Source: Desulfosarcina ovata subsp. ovata (GTDB taxonomy: Bacteria > Desulfobacterota > Desulfobacteria > Desulfobacterales > Desulfosarcinaceae). Taken from it: a stretch of DNA of 64,000 bases. Within the stretch, counting starts at the first letter, position 1. Each line of letters opens with the position of its first letter. The stretch covers positions 930,001 to 994,000 of the forward strand of contig NZ_AP021879.1 of assembly GCF_009689005.1 (NCBI RefSeq), given 5' to 3'. The translations under genes were made by a program, and so were the position numbers. The notes under the pieces are model-generated. The model saw only the letters and a list, made by a program, of their open reading frames with translations, did not search any database and had not been told where the DNA came from. Positions 17,761 through 26,935 of the stretch are shown here, piece after piece.

Positions 17761-17904
17761 ATTAGACTAAATAACTTTGAACTCATTCAGAACCATCTGG
17801 AGGAGTATCTTTTTCGGTTCAATCGCCGGAAATCGATGAACATCGGGAAGAAGTTCATGAGCATCGTTCAACAGGCGCTAAAGTCGATTCCGATTGCTTG
17901 GTGC
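17761..17904 (+). pseudogene. IS1595-family transposase remnant (C-terminal end)
   Basis: The plus frame from 17761 reads NNFELIQNHLEEYLFRFNRR, then KSMNIGKKFMSIVQQALKS. The HLEEYLFRFNRRKS block is the typical C-terminus of IS1595 transposases. There is no catalytic domain and the flanks are not IS-like, so this is a scrap of an old insertion, opposite in strand to the polysaccharide genes. The rest of the 450-bp spacer (17556-18002) shows nothing else besides the hairpin at 17588. Confidence 0.7.
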
Positions 17905-18002
17905 GATATCCCGCTTGACTTGTATCCAATTTCTCAGTCCTTTGTTGTCACTGGAGTTCTATAGAAAACAGGGTTCTTAAAGAACTAAACAATGTCAAGT
18001 CA

Positions 18003-18803
18003 CTATCCGTTAACCCACGATTTGTCTTTTTCATAACCGAGCGAAATTAAAGCATCCCCCGCATAGTGGTCAAACATCTCTTTACTCTCATTTGTAAAAT
18101 GACTTTTCCAGTCCCCGACAATTCCTTTTCGCATAAAACTGTTGGAATTCTCCTGTCCCGGCGCTCTCCCTGACTGGCTTTCAAAAGAAAATATTTTTTC
18201 TATTTTCTCTGCTCTGGCCTTCGACAAGGGTCTATTTTTAAGTGCACCGACTAATTGCTGCAATTGAGTAGAGCAATTATGCCTGAAGTCTTCGTATTTT
18301 ACATGAACAGCACCTGAATTCCCCTGCCATTTTTTTGCAAAATCTAACCATGAGAATTTTGGGTATTTCTTGCCTTTAAATATGTATTCTATAAACGACG
18401 GTAGATTAGATCGGGTATCTTTGACATCCGCATATTTCAGGTCCGCCGAGATTTTCTCAACTAATATCTTATTCCCCTTTTCATTTTGAAAAAGTGAATG
18501 GAAATATTGAGAGACAATCACATCTCTCCCGTCCCGCCAAACAATTACTACATTTTTAAGTGTTGAAGGCCATAAGAAATGTCCATGCATTATACACGGT
18601 CGTAACATTGGAAGACGATTGCGAGGAAAAGGCACGTCCAAGGCAGCAGCAAGCATTTGGCCAATCCAGCTTCCACCTGATTTAGGATATTCGTTTACAA
18701 TGTAATAAGGCATTATGCCTGAAAAGGTGTAGCTCAAGAAATAACGAGAAAGCGCATTGAATTTATGCCAGTAAACATTGTTTTTTTGATAAATCATATC
18801 CAA
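18003..18803 (-). CDS. PAPS-dependent sulfotransferase, surface-glycan type
   Basis: The 266-residue protein has the two PAPS-binding signatures of the P-loop-like sulfotransferase fold: NEYPKSGGSWIGQML (5'-phosphosulfate loop, about 37-51) and VWRDGRDVIVSQYFHS (3'-phosphate loop, about 88), and ends with RKGIVGDWKSHFT (about 228), the conserved third motif. It would transfer sulfate from PAPS to a sugar hydroxyl in the cytoplasm or at the membrane. Together with the gene at 25962 it suggests a sulfated polysaccharide. No signal peptide. Confidence 0.87.
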   Translation of the reverse strand: MDMIYQKNNVYWHKFNALSRYFLSYTFSGIMPYYIVNEYPKSGGSWIGQMLAAALDVPFPRNRLPMLRPCIMHGHFLWPSTLKNVVIVWRDGRDVIVSQYFHSLFQNEKGNKILVEKISADLKYADVKDTRSNLPSFIEYIFKGKKYPKFSWLDFAKKWQGNSGAVHVKYEDFRHNCSTQLQQLVGALKNRPLSKARAEKIEKIFSFESQSGRAPGQENSNSFMRKGIVGDWKSHFTNESKEMFDHYAGDALISLGYEKDKSWVNG

Positions 18804-19043
18804 GACCAGAAACCTCTAACTGATTTTTAAAATTGGATTATTTTAAAAGTATTTGGTGAATAACATGCACGCAAGTGGCAAAGCTGGCACAATCACATGG
18901 CCATGCTGTTCATGGCATGACAGCGTAAATTGTTCAAAGATGTTTACCAGTTACTCAGCTGTTTGACATTTTTTACATTCTGAAAAACAGGTAGTAAAAT
19001 ATGTTGAGGAGTAGAACATGGCATTAGAATATTGTCGGTTGTA

Positions 19044-20069
19044 TTATTGAGAAACGACCTTAAATAAATCTCTGAATACCGTTGATGTTGCATACTCCTT
19101 TTCTATCTTGTCCTTGGCCTGACGCCCCATTTCCTGTGAGAAAATGCCGTTGTTATATAAAGAGAGTACTTTGGTAATGAACTCATCCTCTGTTTCATAT
19201 AAAAAACCGTCAATGCCGTCTTTAACGATCTCCAAATTGTTACCTTCGGCATATATGAGGGCAGGAATTCCAACAGCCATATATTGTAATGCCTTGTATG
19301 AACATTTACCCTTCGAAATATAGTCATTCTTAAGGAGAGGCATCAAGCCGACATCAAAGCTGTTTAAATCTGTAAGTTCGGTCTCCTCTGACCATTGCCG
19401 GTTTATGACATTTACACCGCGAATAGACAGTTTTGTACCTCTATTGAAATCTGAAACAATTACCAAGTGATAGTCGATTTTTCCAGCCAGCTTTTGAAAA
19501 GAACTGTAAAGCGGTTCCAACAAGTAAAGCCCGCTGGGGCCGCCGATCCAGCCCAGAGTAAAAGTCTTTTTCTCTTCCAGTTTAACAGGATGGTATTGCC
19601 CGGTTTCCACAGGCGTTGGAATAATGGAGACGTCTGGATTATATTGCCTTGCAAATTGAGCCAAAAAAGAATTTCCAACGATTACTTTATGAACAGACTT
19701 TAAAACAACAGAATAAAATTTGGGGTGATTTAAATAGATCAAATCATCAAAATCAATTATTATCTTTTTTCTGTGAAAAATCCGAAAGAAGATTTCAACA
19801 GGAAGTGCTGCCGTAAAGACATACCTTTGTATAAAAACAACATCATATTTTCCAAATAAAATTGATATGAACAGTTTTAAAAAATGCAAAGGTAAGAAAA
19901 GAAATAATTCCGATCTCTCTATCCCTTTAAGGCCTTCCATCCGATAAGTCCGTGGAAAAAACAATTTGTATTCAATTCCACATTCTTTTAGGTATGGTAA
20001 ATATTGTAATACTCTAAATCTACAACCAGAATTACGCCTTGTATTAGGAAATATAAAAGCTATTCGCAT
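19044..20069 (-). CDS. GT-B glycosyltransferase
   Basis: This 341-residue protein begins RIAFIFPNTRRNSGCRFRVLQYLPYL, continues with IIIDFDDLIYLNHP (about 107), FTLGWIGGPSGLYLLEPLY (about 170) and ends with a donor-site helix SKGKCSYKALQYMAVGIPALIYAEG (about 254). This is the GT4-like pattern of polysaccharide transferases. It is the last gene before the nested IS complex. Substrates are unknown; a sulfoquinovosyl or amino-sugar transfer is possible but unsupported. Confidence 0.82.
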   Translation of the reverse strand: MRIAFIFPNTRRNSGCRFRVLQYLPYLKECGIEYKLFFPRTYRMEGLKGIERSELFLFLPLHFLKLFISILFGKYDVVFIQRYVFTAALPVEIFFRIFHRKKIIIDFDDLIYLNHPKFYSVVLKSVHKVIVGNSFLAQFARQYNPDVSIIPTPVETGQYHPVKLEEKKTFTLGWIGGPSGLYLLEPLYSSFQKLAGKIDYHLVIVSDFNRGTKLSIRGVNVINRQWSEETELTDLNSFDVGLMPLLKNDYISKGKCSYKALQYMAVGIPALIYAEGNNLEIVKDGIDGFLYETEDEFITKVLSLYNNGIFSQEMGRQAKDKIEKEYATSTVFRDLFKVVSQ

Positions 20070-20270
20070 GATATTTAAACCATAATAGTATTTGATATAT
20101 AATCCATAGCTTTAGACATTATATTGCAGCCTAATTCATTTAAGTAAATAAAAAATAAATTGTAAGCTCTGACTGGATTCAGAAAAAATTTCAAAAAAAT
20201 TAAAAAATGCAGGACAAATCATTAAGAGTATGCTACTGCAAGCTATAATAATATAGCTTGTAGGTGCCAA

Positions 20271-21232
20271 GTGAATTTAAAGGAAATATTTAAAACAAGT
20301 TTCGACATGTTTCTCAAATGGCCTAAAGTCATTTTGGTCAAAGCAATTGTCGAACTGCGAGATAAATACCTTCAAGCACAAGATCGAATCAACCAGTTAG
20401 AGAAAGAAAACGCTCAACTTAAGAGAGAACTTGAGCAGGAAAAAATAAAGAACACGAACAAAGAGGTCAATAAACCTTCATCAAAGCAAGCTGAATGGGA
20501 AAAAGGCAGTGAAGCGGGCAAAGATAAAGGGAAAAAAAAGCCAAGGGGCCGCAAACGCAAACCCCGTAAGGGCGCCGGGAACCGACCTAAGAATAAAACG
20601 CCGAACCGCGAAGAAACGGCTACTGTTGATAAATGTGATTTATGCGGCAAAGATTTAAGTGGTCAAGCACCTCTTGAAAGCACCAATGAACGAATCGTTG
20701 AAGACATCGTTGCTCCACCTGAAGAAACGATCGTGACACTGGTGACTCAACAAAAGAAATATTGTGCTGACTGCCAAGCGGTAATAACCGCCAAATTGGA
20801 CTTGGCCTTGCCCGGTGCCGATATCGGTTTGAATGCGACGGTATTGATCTGTTACCTATGGGTAGCCCTATGCCTGCCATACCCCAAAATAAAGGAATAT
20901 CTGAAGACCTTTTACAAGTTAAGCGTATCGACCTCTGGACTTAGCCGCCATGTCATCAAAGTGGCCAGGATTATGCACAACGTGCATGATGAGATTTTAA
21001 ATGGCATTAAGCACGGGACCATTTTGCACGCCGATGAAACTGGCTGGCGGGTCAGGGGAAAAAACTGGTGGCTATGGGTATTTGGCACCCCGGATACGGC
21101 CTATTTTACAGTCGACAAAACAAGGGGGGTCAAAAGTTGTCCGCCGAGTGCTCGGGGAAATATTCTTCGGAGTCCTGGTGGTAGATGGTTGGGGCGCATA
21201 TTTATCCTTGATATGTGAACAGCAAAGCTGTT
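20271..21232 (+). pseudogene. IS66 TnpC transposase, N-terminal part, frameshifted
   Basis: The features in order are a leucine-zipper-like coiled coil (about 30-65), a lysine/arginine-rich linker, a zinc finger (CDLCGKDL and CADCQ) and the first DDE aspartate in LHADETGWRVRG. At a G6 run (21124-21129) the frame shifts: one G fewer would continue TRGSKVVRRVLGEIFFGVLVVDGWGAY, which contains the second catalytic aspartate. After that frameshift comes the IS630 insertion. The transposase is inactive for two independent reasons. Confidence 0.88.
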
Positions 21233-21372
21233 TATAGTACTCCAACTTAGGTTTTTTCTGGCACATTTTTTGTTTGCATTTAGAAAATATCTATTAAATC
21301 AAATAACTGGACAGCACCAACGTTTCCTGATACTTTCATGATGTACACACCTACCCATACGAGGAGTTAATC

Positions 21373-21836
21373 ATGAATTTATCAGAATACCAGTTTGACG
21401 ATGATGAAATTGCAAAATTACATGAACGTAGAGACAACCAACCAGATGTGCGATTAAAGGTCCGATTCATAGCACTCTTAATGCTGGCTGAGGGTTTTGA
21501 ACTGCCAGTAATTGCATCAATCATAGGAAAATCACCAAAGACCATTGAAAACTGGCATAAGCAATATACGACAAAAGGCATCGACAGTTTAAATTCTTTT
21601 CAATACAAACCCAAACAATCCTATTTGAGATCCGAGCAGATTGATCAGGTCGTGAAGTGGGTAAAAGAAACGAACCCAGGGAAAACCAAGGAAGTCAGAG
21701 AATATATAAAAAAGAACTTTCAGGTTTCCTACAGCAACGAAGCGGTAAGGAAAATTATAAAAAAAAGAGGACTTAAAGTTATCCGGCCAAGGGTCGTACC
21801 TGGCAACCCACCCAGCGAAGAGGATCAAAAAAAAAC
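21373..21836 (+). pseudogene. IS630 transposase, N-terminal part
   Basis: It carries the helix-turn-helix domains (SIIGKSPKTIENWHKQY near residue 55; SNEAVRKIIKKRGLK near 122). The frame is cut after SEEDQKK by the IS4-family insertion. The continuation is at 23253-23834; removing the IS4 element and one copy of its 9-bp target duplication gives EEDQKKNIEKYFEMKR without any frameshift. Confidence 0.9.
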
Positions 21837-23243
21837 CAATACTGTTCGGCACATTCATTGATAAGAGTATTGAGCAATAACTTTGGCGATATTCACATCA
21901 AATATTTCTAACAAATTATTTTTTACTGCTAATAACCAGTGAAGACCAATTTTATAAAACTGTTTTAATTTTTCTCCAAGAAGAGTTACTAACCCGCAAA
22001 CATATGGTCTTTTTGCATTTGAATTGGAGCATGAAGATGAAGTTAGCAAGGTTTCGTTCTTATTATTTTCTTCAGATTCATGCTCATCTTTTTCATTTTC
22101 TCTGCTTATTATTTCCGTATCTTGTTTGAATGATAATAACAATAGATAAGCAATCATATACAAGTAGAATTGTATCTGTACGCCATGAGGAGATTGGCTC
22201 ATTAAGTGAATTCCCTTGAAGGTTCTTTTTATGAAGCGAAAAAAAAGTTCCACTTGCCACCTGTAAGCGTAAAGCATTATAATTTCGTAAGTTGTCAAAT
22301 CATTTCTGTTTGTGATCAAAATGTAGTTTTCGCCCATAGCCGTAAAGCTAACAATACGATAACTTGCTTTGTTTTCATCGCTATTGAATATTATATTTGA
22401 ATCTGTGATGTCACTGAAAAATTTCAAGAATGTATCCGGTACGGTGGCAGTGAGACACTCTTTTACAGTGTACGTCATATTCGACTTTCCGCGAATAATA
22501 AAAAATGCATTGCTGTCGGATATCTGCTTGAACAGATTGAAAGCGATATAGCCTCGATCACAGACATATGTAATGCCTTCGCGAAGAATTTGCTTAACAA
22601 ATTCTTTTTCGGAAAAGTTACCTTCCGTACTGATAAATTCGGTTGGAATCATTCGGTTGAGTTCAAAAGATAAATGCATTTTGATCGCATTAGCGGTTTT
22701 CTTGTAACAAGCCCATGCCATATTGGAAATGGCCGGAAAAAGCGAACCATCTACAATTAGCATTTTTCCAAGATGACTGATTTCCGGAATTTTATGCAAA
22801 TCCAATTCTTTTACCAACTGATGGAATATATCTTTAAATATTTCTGGGGGATAACGATTAAACGCTTCATTATACATAGACTTCGATGCGACGACCAATC
22901 CTAATGCCTTAGCAGTTGGTGATGTTTTGATCTCAGTGACGATTTGTCCAACGCTTTTAATTCTGGTTATTATTCCAAAAAGCAAATTTGTGGTGAACGA
23001 TGATAATGAAAGCTTGTAAGTGTCCAAATCATTATGGAGACTATTTTGATTAACCTCAATCAATGGTAGCACCGGTGATAGAATTGTTTGAAAAACATTT
23101 TTGTCGATGTGTTCGCTCATGGAGACCTCCTGATTAATTAATTGTACCCACCATGATTAAAACACAAAGCGATCTTTTTGTCCAGTGCTATTTTTTATTT
23201 TAATAACAGGATGTTATGGCAATATATATGCCGAACAGTATTG
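21837..23243 (-). mobile_element. IS4-family insertion sequence, 1407 bp, intact, with 9-bp target duplication
   Basis: The ends CAATACTGTTCGGCA are identical for 15 bases and similar for 24. The flanks AAAAAAAAC (21828-21836 and 23244-23252) form a 9-bp direct duplication. The element lies in reverse orientation inside the IS630 transposase gene. It is the youngest of the three nested insertions, since its gene, ends and duplication are all undamaged. Confidence 0.95.
21855..23120 (-). CDS. IS4-family transposase
   Basis: The 421-residue protein has the first aspartate in GKMLIVDGSLFPAIS (about 127), the second in ITYVCDRGYIAF (about 188), and the family signature Y-x2-R-x3-E-x6-K in YAYRWQVELFFRFIK (about 286-300), which supplies the catalytic glutamate. 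All are intact, so the element may be mobile. A serine/asparagine-rich insertion lies near residue 355. Its 5' ribosome-binding site is GGAGG. Confidence 0.95.
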   Translation of the reverse strand: MSEHIDKNVFQTILSPVLPLIEVNQNSLHNDLDTYKLSLSSFTTNLLFGIITRIKSVGQIVTEIKTSPTAKALGLVVASKSMYNEAFNRYPPEIFKDIFHQLVKELDLHKIPEISHLGKMLIVDGSLFPAISNMAWACYKKTANAIKMHLSFELNRMIPTEFISTEGNFSEKEFVKQILREGITYVCDRGYIAFNLFKQISDSNAFFIIRGKSNMTYTVKECLTATVPDTFLKFFSDITDSNIIFNSDENKASYRIVSFTAMGENYILITNRNDLTTYEIIMLYAYRWQVELFFRFIKRTFKGIHLMSQSPHGVQIQFYLYMIAYLLLLSFKQDTEIISRENEKDEHESEENNKNETLLTSSSCSNSNAKRPYVCGLVTLLGEKLKQFYKIGLHWLLAVKNNLLEIFDVNIAKVIAQYSYQ

Positions 23244-23252
23244 AAAAAAAAC

Positions 23253-23834
23253 ATCGAAAAATATTTCGAAATGAAGCGTACTTGCGAACCTGGAACGGTT
23301 TTCTTGTTTGGCGACGGCATGCATTTGGTCCATCAAAATATTCCGGGGCTATGCTGGGCAGATCCCAAGGCGCCACCAATATTGAAAACAAATACTGGAC
23401 GTAAGCGACTAAATATACTAGGTGCCTACAACCCTGATTCGCTCGAGTTTGTTCATTTAACCGGGGAAGAAAACTGCAATGCGGAGCGGGTCATAGAATA
23501 TTTAGACGTCGTCCTAAATGCATACCGGCATTCCCCTGCAATCGTCTTGTTTTTGGATAATGCAACCTATTTTAAAGCTGAAATTGTAACAACATGGCTC
23601 ATGGAACATCCAAAACTCAAGCTGGAATTTCTTCCACCGTATTCACCAAACTTAAACCTTATTGAGCGCTTCTGGCGATTTGTCAAAGAGCATCTTGTAA
23701 GAAACAGATATTATGAAAAGTACAAAACATTTCGTGCAAAGGTTTTTCAATTTCTCAATCATATTGACGAACATACTGATGAACTAAAAACATTAATGGT
23801 GGAGAAGTTTCAAATCGTCAAGGTGACAGCATAA
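23253..23834 (+). pseudogene. IS630 transposase, C-terminal catalytic part
   Basis: It starts at the IS4 target duplication as IEKYFEMKR. It contains LFGDGMHLVHQ (first D), IVLFLDNATYFK (second D) and PNLNLIERFWRFVKE (E), the complete DDE triad. The reading frame is otherwise undamaged, so before the IS4 insertion this transposase was probably functional. An apparent ATG-initiated frame from 23178 uses IS4 sequence and is not real. Confidence 0.9.
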
Positions 23835-23869
23835 AGTATGCCAATAAAAACCTTAGTTGGACTACTATA

Positions 23870-24352
23870 GCTCACTTGTTGCGCAAGGTCCGTAAATTTC
23901 GCGATGCTTTTCCCCACCTGACTGAGATCGTGAAGTTCTATCTCAAGTTCAGGCGCATCATCCGAGATGGTGAACGTCTGCAACAAAACCGCGATCAGTT
24001 GGGAGCGTTGGTATTTCAACGACGCCTGGAACGACTCAAAAAGCGCCTGGCGGATTTAGTGCTATGGTCAAACCCTGGACCGGTTCTCGAAGAGATCATT
24101 AAAAAGGTTAAAAGACAGCAACCGCGGATCTTGACCTTTGTGGAACATCCGAACGTTCCTTTCCATAATAACTATGCTGAATATCTGATTCGCATCGGTG
24201 TTCTCAAACGTAAAATATCAGGAGGAAGCGTATCGGCTGAGGGAGCGGAGTCATATGCGATACTTCTGTCAATTTATGTCACTTGCAAGCTTCGCGGAAT
24301 ATCATTCCCCAAATACCTGAAAGCAAGTTTGGGCACTGGTTCAGTTGAATAG
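23870..24352 (+). pseudogene. IS66 TnpC transposase, C-terminal part
   Basis: It resumes at the IS630 junction as AHLLRKVRKFRDAFPHL and runs to the stop with VPFHNNYAEYLIRIGVLKRK, holding the third catalytic acidic residue, and SAEGAESYAILLSIYVTCK, all standard for the IS66 C-terminus. There is no start codon of its own in a sensible place. Confidence 0.9.
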
Positions 24353-24520
24353 GCAATTAATTAGTCATAATTTTGAATAGTTAAATATGTTGTGCACTGA
24401 AAAGTGCTTCTGGAGTGATCTCGCATTCGAGTACTCCTAAACTAACAGCGGGCACCTTTTCAGCTTTATCTTCCGCTGATCGCCATGTTGTAAGAACGGA
24501 AAATATGAATCAACGCATCA

Positions 24521-25891
24521 TCAAGGCAGCCAGAAGCCGCGCGTCGCGTGTTGAGGGCCAACCGTAGACTGACGCTTAAGTTTATTTGTATTAGGAAACA
24601 ATTTTATAAATGCAAGAAGAACTCCAAAATAAATAGCAAAAACAGGATTTATTAAATTCGAATATATGACTTGGGAAGCCAATAGAGAGACTAAAAACAA
24701 ATTAAGCATACTGTTTAAATTATATGCTCCCAAAACCCTTTTTCTATAAATATTTATGATTAAAAATAAAATAAATAAAGCATAGACTATAAACCCAAGA
24801 ATACCAACTTCCGACATAATATCAATATACAACGAATGTGATGTTATTATATACGACTTTCTGATGTCAGAGGGAATAAAGTGCCCCAAATTACCAAGAC
24901 CAACTCCAAATATACAATTTGAACTTATAGCATTAATTCCGGATTTCATTCTAATAATTCTATTAAATTCCTTATCGATCATACTTGATTCTGCTGGTTT
25001 AAATCTTTCTATAATAGTTTGAACAACACTACTGCCTGAAACTTGGGCGACATAGGAATTTATCCAAATGAAAATAGGTATATATATAATTGCCAAAAAT
25101 AAAATTATCTTTAGCTTAAATTTCCCTTTAAGTAAAGTGAAGGCCCCTATAGAAAACATTAAAAAAATTCCAGATCGAGATAAGGTAAGCATGATTGTAG
25201 TTGAAATAATACATGCAATTATGATTGATGTTTTACTGCTAAAAATGCGATTTTCAATTTTTCTGTAAATCCCGTAATAAACAGTAATTATTAAAGGGAA
25301 TAACAGATAGTATGCGAATAAATTACTGTCAAAAAATGTACCTGCCATTCTCTGAGCTAAAAAAATATTATAATCTTGATTTAAAAAAGTGATCGAGGCG
25401 CCTTCATAGTCACTAATATAATTCCATATATTGATATTCATAATGATTCTTGCGAGAAGAGACAGATAACCAATAAATGAAATTATCAAGGATGTATAGA
25501 CTATATATCTCAAACAATTTAGAAATGTATCTTTATTAGTGATTAGTGAATTCGTTAAAAGAATAGTACTTAAAAATAATATCACTTGCAAAAAACGAAA
25601 GTTTGCTTGTTGAGCGTATTTTGTGTCATTACGTGATAATGAAATTAGATATAAAATAATTAAAAAACCGATCAAATAACCAGCTGTTAATGTTTTTCTA
25701 TTTATAGACTTATTTCGTTTATTTAAATAAAATACGAGAGATGTTATAAATACAGTTAAAAATGAAATTCGGAATAAAGTTAACGTGACCCCTATTCCAC
25801 CTACATGAAATGTAATAACGCTCAATGGAGCCGTTAGAATAAGAAGAAACAATTGAAAATTATAAGTAAAATTTACTTTTGATTCTATCAA
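24521..25891 (-). CDS. O-antigen polymerase (Wzy-like), 3' end altered
   Basis: About eleven hydrophobic spans and the Wzy/WaaL-type periplasmic loop (SYVAQVSGSSVVQTIIERFKP) with GVGLGNLGHF and TSHSLYIDIMSEVGILGF (about 330-360) identify an O-antigen polymerase or ligase-fold protein. Given the absence of another candidate and a position next to wzx, polymerase is likelier. The last ~17 residues (KRQSTVGPQHATRG...) are hydrophilic, of different composition, and lie in GC-richer DNA next to the IS66 complex, so the native C-terminus may have been replaced. Confidence 0.85.
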   Translation of the reverse strand: MIESKVNFTYNFQLFLLILTAPLSVITFHVGGIGVTLTLFRISFLTVFITSLVFYLNKRNKSINRKTLTAGYLIGFLIILYLISLSRNDTKYAQQANFRFLQVILFLSTILLTNSLITNKDTFLNCLRYIVYTSLIISFIGYLSLLARIIMNINIWNYISDYEGASITFLNQDYNIFLAQRMAGTFFDSNLFAYYLLFPLIITVYYGIYRKIENRIFSSKTSIIIACIISTTIMLTLSRSGIFLMFSIGAFTLLKGKFKLKIILFLAIIYIPIFIWINSYVAQVSGSSVVQTIIERFKPAESSMIDKEFNRIIRMKSGINAISSNCIFGVGLGNLGHFIPSDIRKSYIITSHSLYIDIMSEVGILGFIVYALFILFLIINIYRKRVLGAYNLNSMLNLFLVSLLASQVIYSNLINPVFAIYFGVLLAFIKLFPNTNKLKRQSTVGPQHATRGFWLP

Positions 25892-25961
25892 ATACTACAC
25901 CTAAATAATTAAAACATGTTTTAGTTTAATTTACAATACGGGCAAAAAAAAATTTATTCTT

Positions 25962-26924
25962 TTACAAGATATTATCGTAACCCAAGTTTTTCATATGTTC
26001 TGTTTCTTTGTTTTTGTGATAAAAAAGTGACAATTCATCATTCTTTATGAATGCATAAGCTCTATTTTTACTAACAGTTGCTGCAAGCTTGTTTATTGTC
26101 TCTAAATCAGTTTGCAAACCACAAAAAACAGATAATGCTTGAAGGTTGCTATCCGGATCATTTAAAAAGCCTTCGTATTTTATATTCAATACATTATTTT
26201 TATTTCTAATAAAGGCAGAAAGAAGCTCGATATATTTTTCCCATATTTTAAAGGCTCCTTCTCTGCTTATACAAGCATGGACCCTCAAGCGATCATATTT
26301 ATTCAAGGTTCTAAATTTTTTCAGGTGCTGTCGTATTACCTGAATAGAATAGAGAAGAAGACCTGTATCTTTAAGAATTGAGAACTGCCTCCCTGTTCTA
26401 ACCGACGTGGGATCCTTACCTTCCAGTATCTGCCGGATACGCTGATTCTCCCGTACATAAAGGCTTTCAGCAGAATCCACTCCGTTTCTGTAAACGTTTA
26501 CTATTTTTGCGTCCGGAAAAATGTCAAGCCATATGGGTAACAGCACCGAGTTCCTCGGATCTTTCCAGCCCCAAGGAATATCCAGTTTGCAGATCGATCT
26601 GTATTTTAGGTATTTTTTGGGGCCCAAAAAACTGAGAGCCTGTATAGAGGCCATATCTTTCCTAAGCTGCAGAGCGACTCGCTTTCTCATTTTTTTATGT
26701 TCAAGTAAATTTCTTATTGGTAAAGGATTATCCCATCCTGCGTTGGATGATTTCAATATTTTGTCATTCCGTTTTAAAAAAAATACTGCTTCATCATGGT
26801 TTTCAAGTTCCCAGCCGATGAAAAGTCCCATTTCCTTCAATAACCTAGCGATCATTGAGGTCCCAGATCTATGCATTCCAACAAGAATGGTCGGTGGCGT
26901 AATTTCCGAATTTATAAACATCAC
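25962..26924 (-). CDS. Sulfotransferase-family protein
   Basis: This 320-residue protein has the PAPS loop ILVGMHRSGTSMIARLL (about 14-30) and the second site NVYRNGVDSAESLYV (about 140), the pattern of PF13469-type sulfotransferases found in polysaccharide loci. It also has DIPWGWKDPRNSVLL (about 115), conserved in this subgroup. No signal peptide. It starts 12 bp after the acyltransferase-side neighbour's reading unit ends and belongs to the same transcript. Substrate unknown; sulfation of a sugar hydroxyl is the expected role. Confidence 0.85.
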   Translation of the reverse strand: MMFINSEITPPTILVGMHRSGTSMIARLLKEMGLFIGWELENHDEAVFFLKRNDKILKSSNAGWDNPLPIRNLLEHKKMRKRVALQLRKDMASIQALSFLGPKKYLKYRSICKLDIPWGWKDPRNSVLLPIWLDIFPDAKIVNVYRNGVDSAESLYVRENQRIRQILEGKDPTSVRTGRQFSILKDTGLLLYSIQVIRQHLKKFRTLNKYDRLRVHACISREGAFKIWEKYIELLSAFIRNKNNVLNIKYEGFLNDPDSNLQALSVFCGLQTDLETINKLAATVSKNRAYAFIKNDELSLFYHKNKETEHMKNLGYDNIL

Positions 26925-26935
26925 AAAAAGTTACC

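Larger units (their letters stand above)
21235..23867 (+). mobile_element. IS630-family element inserted at TA in the IS66 transposase
   Basis: The inverted ends TAGTACTCCAACTTAGG (left) and TAGTAGTCCAACTAAGG (right, reverse complement) match over about 26 of 31 bases. The TA dinucleotides at 21233-21234 and 23868-23869 are the duplicated target typical of the family. Without the nested IS4 the element is about 1.2 kb, the normal size. Confidence 0.93.
20271..24352 (+). mobile_element. IS66-family element carrying nested IS630 and IS4 elements
   Basis: The tnpC frame begins at a GTG at 20271 and is interrupted at codon position QSCL (21232). It resumes as AHLLRKVRKFRD at 23870 and ends at 24352. 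Removing 21235-23869 restores the frame exactly. I could not identify the IS66 terminal repeats; an 8-bp hairpin (CAAGCTAT-AATAAT-ATAGCTTG) lies just before the start. The coordinates therefore cover the coding part only. The 170 bp before it and the 168 bp after it (24353-24520) show no gene. Confidence 0.85.

Noticed and set aside
23178-23252. An ATG start for the second half of the IS630 transposase
   Set aside because: The ATG lies inside the IS4 element; the true chain starts in the first half before the insertion.
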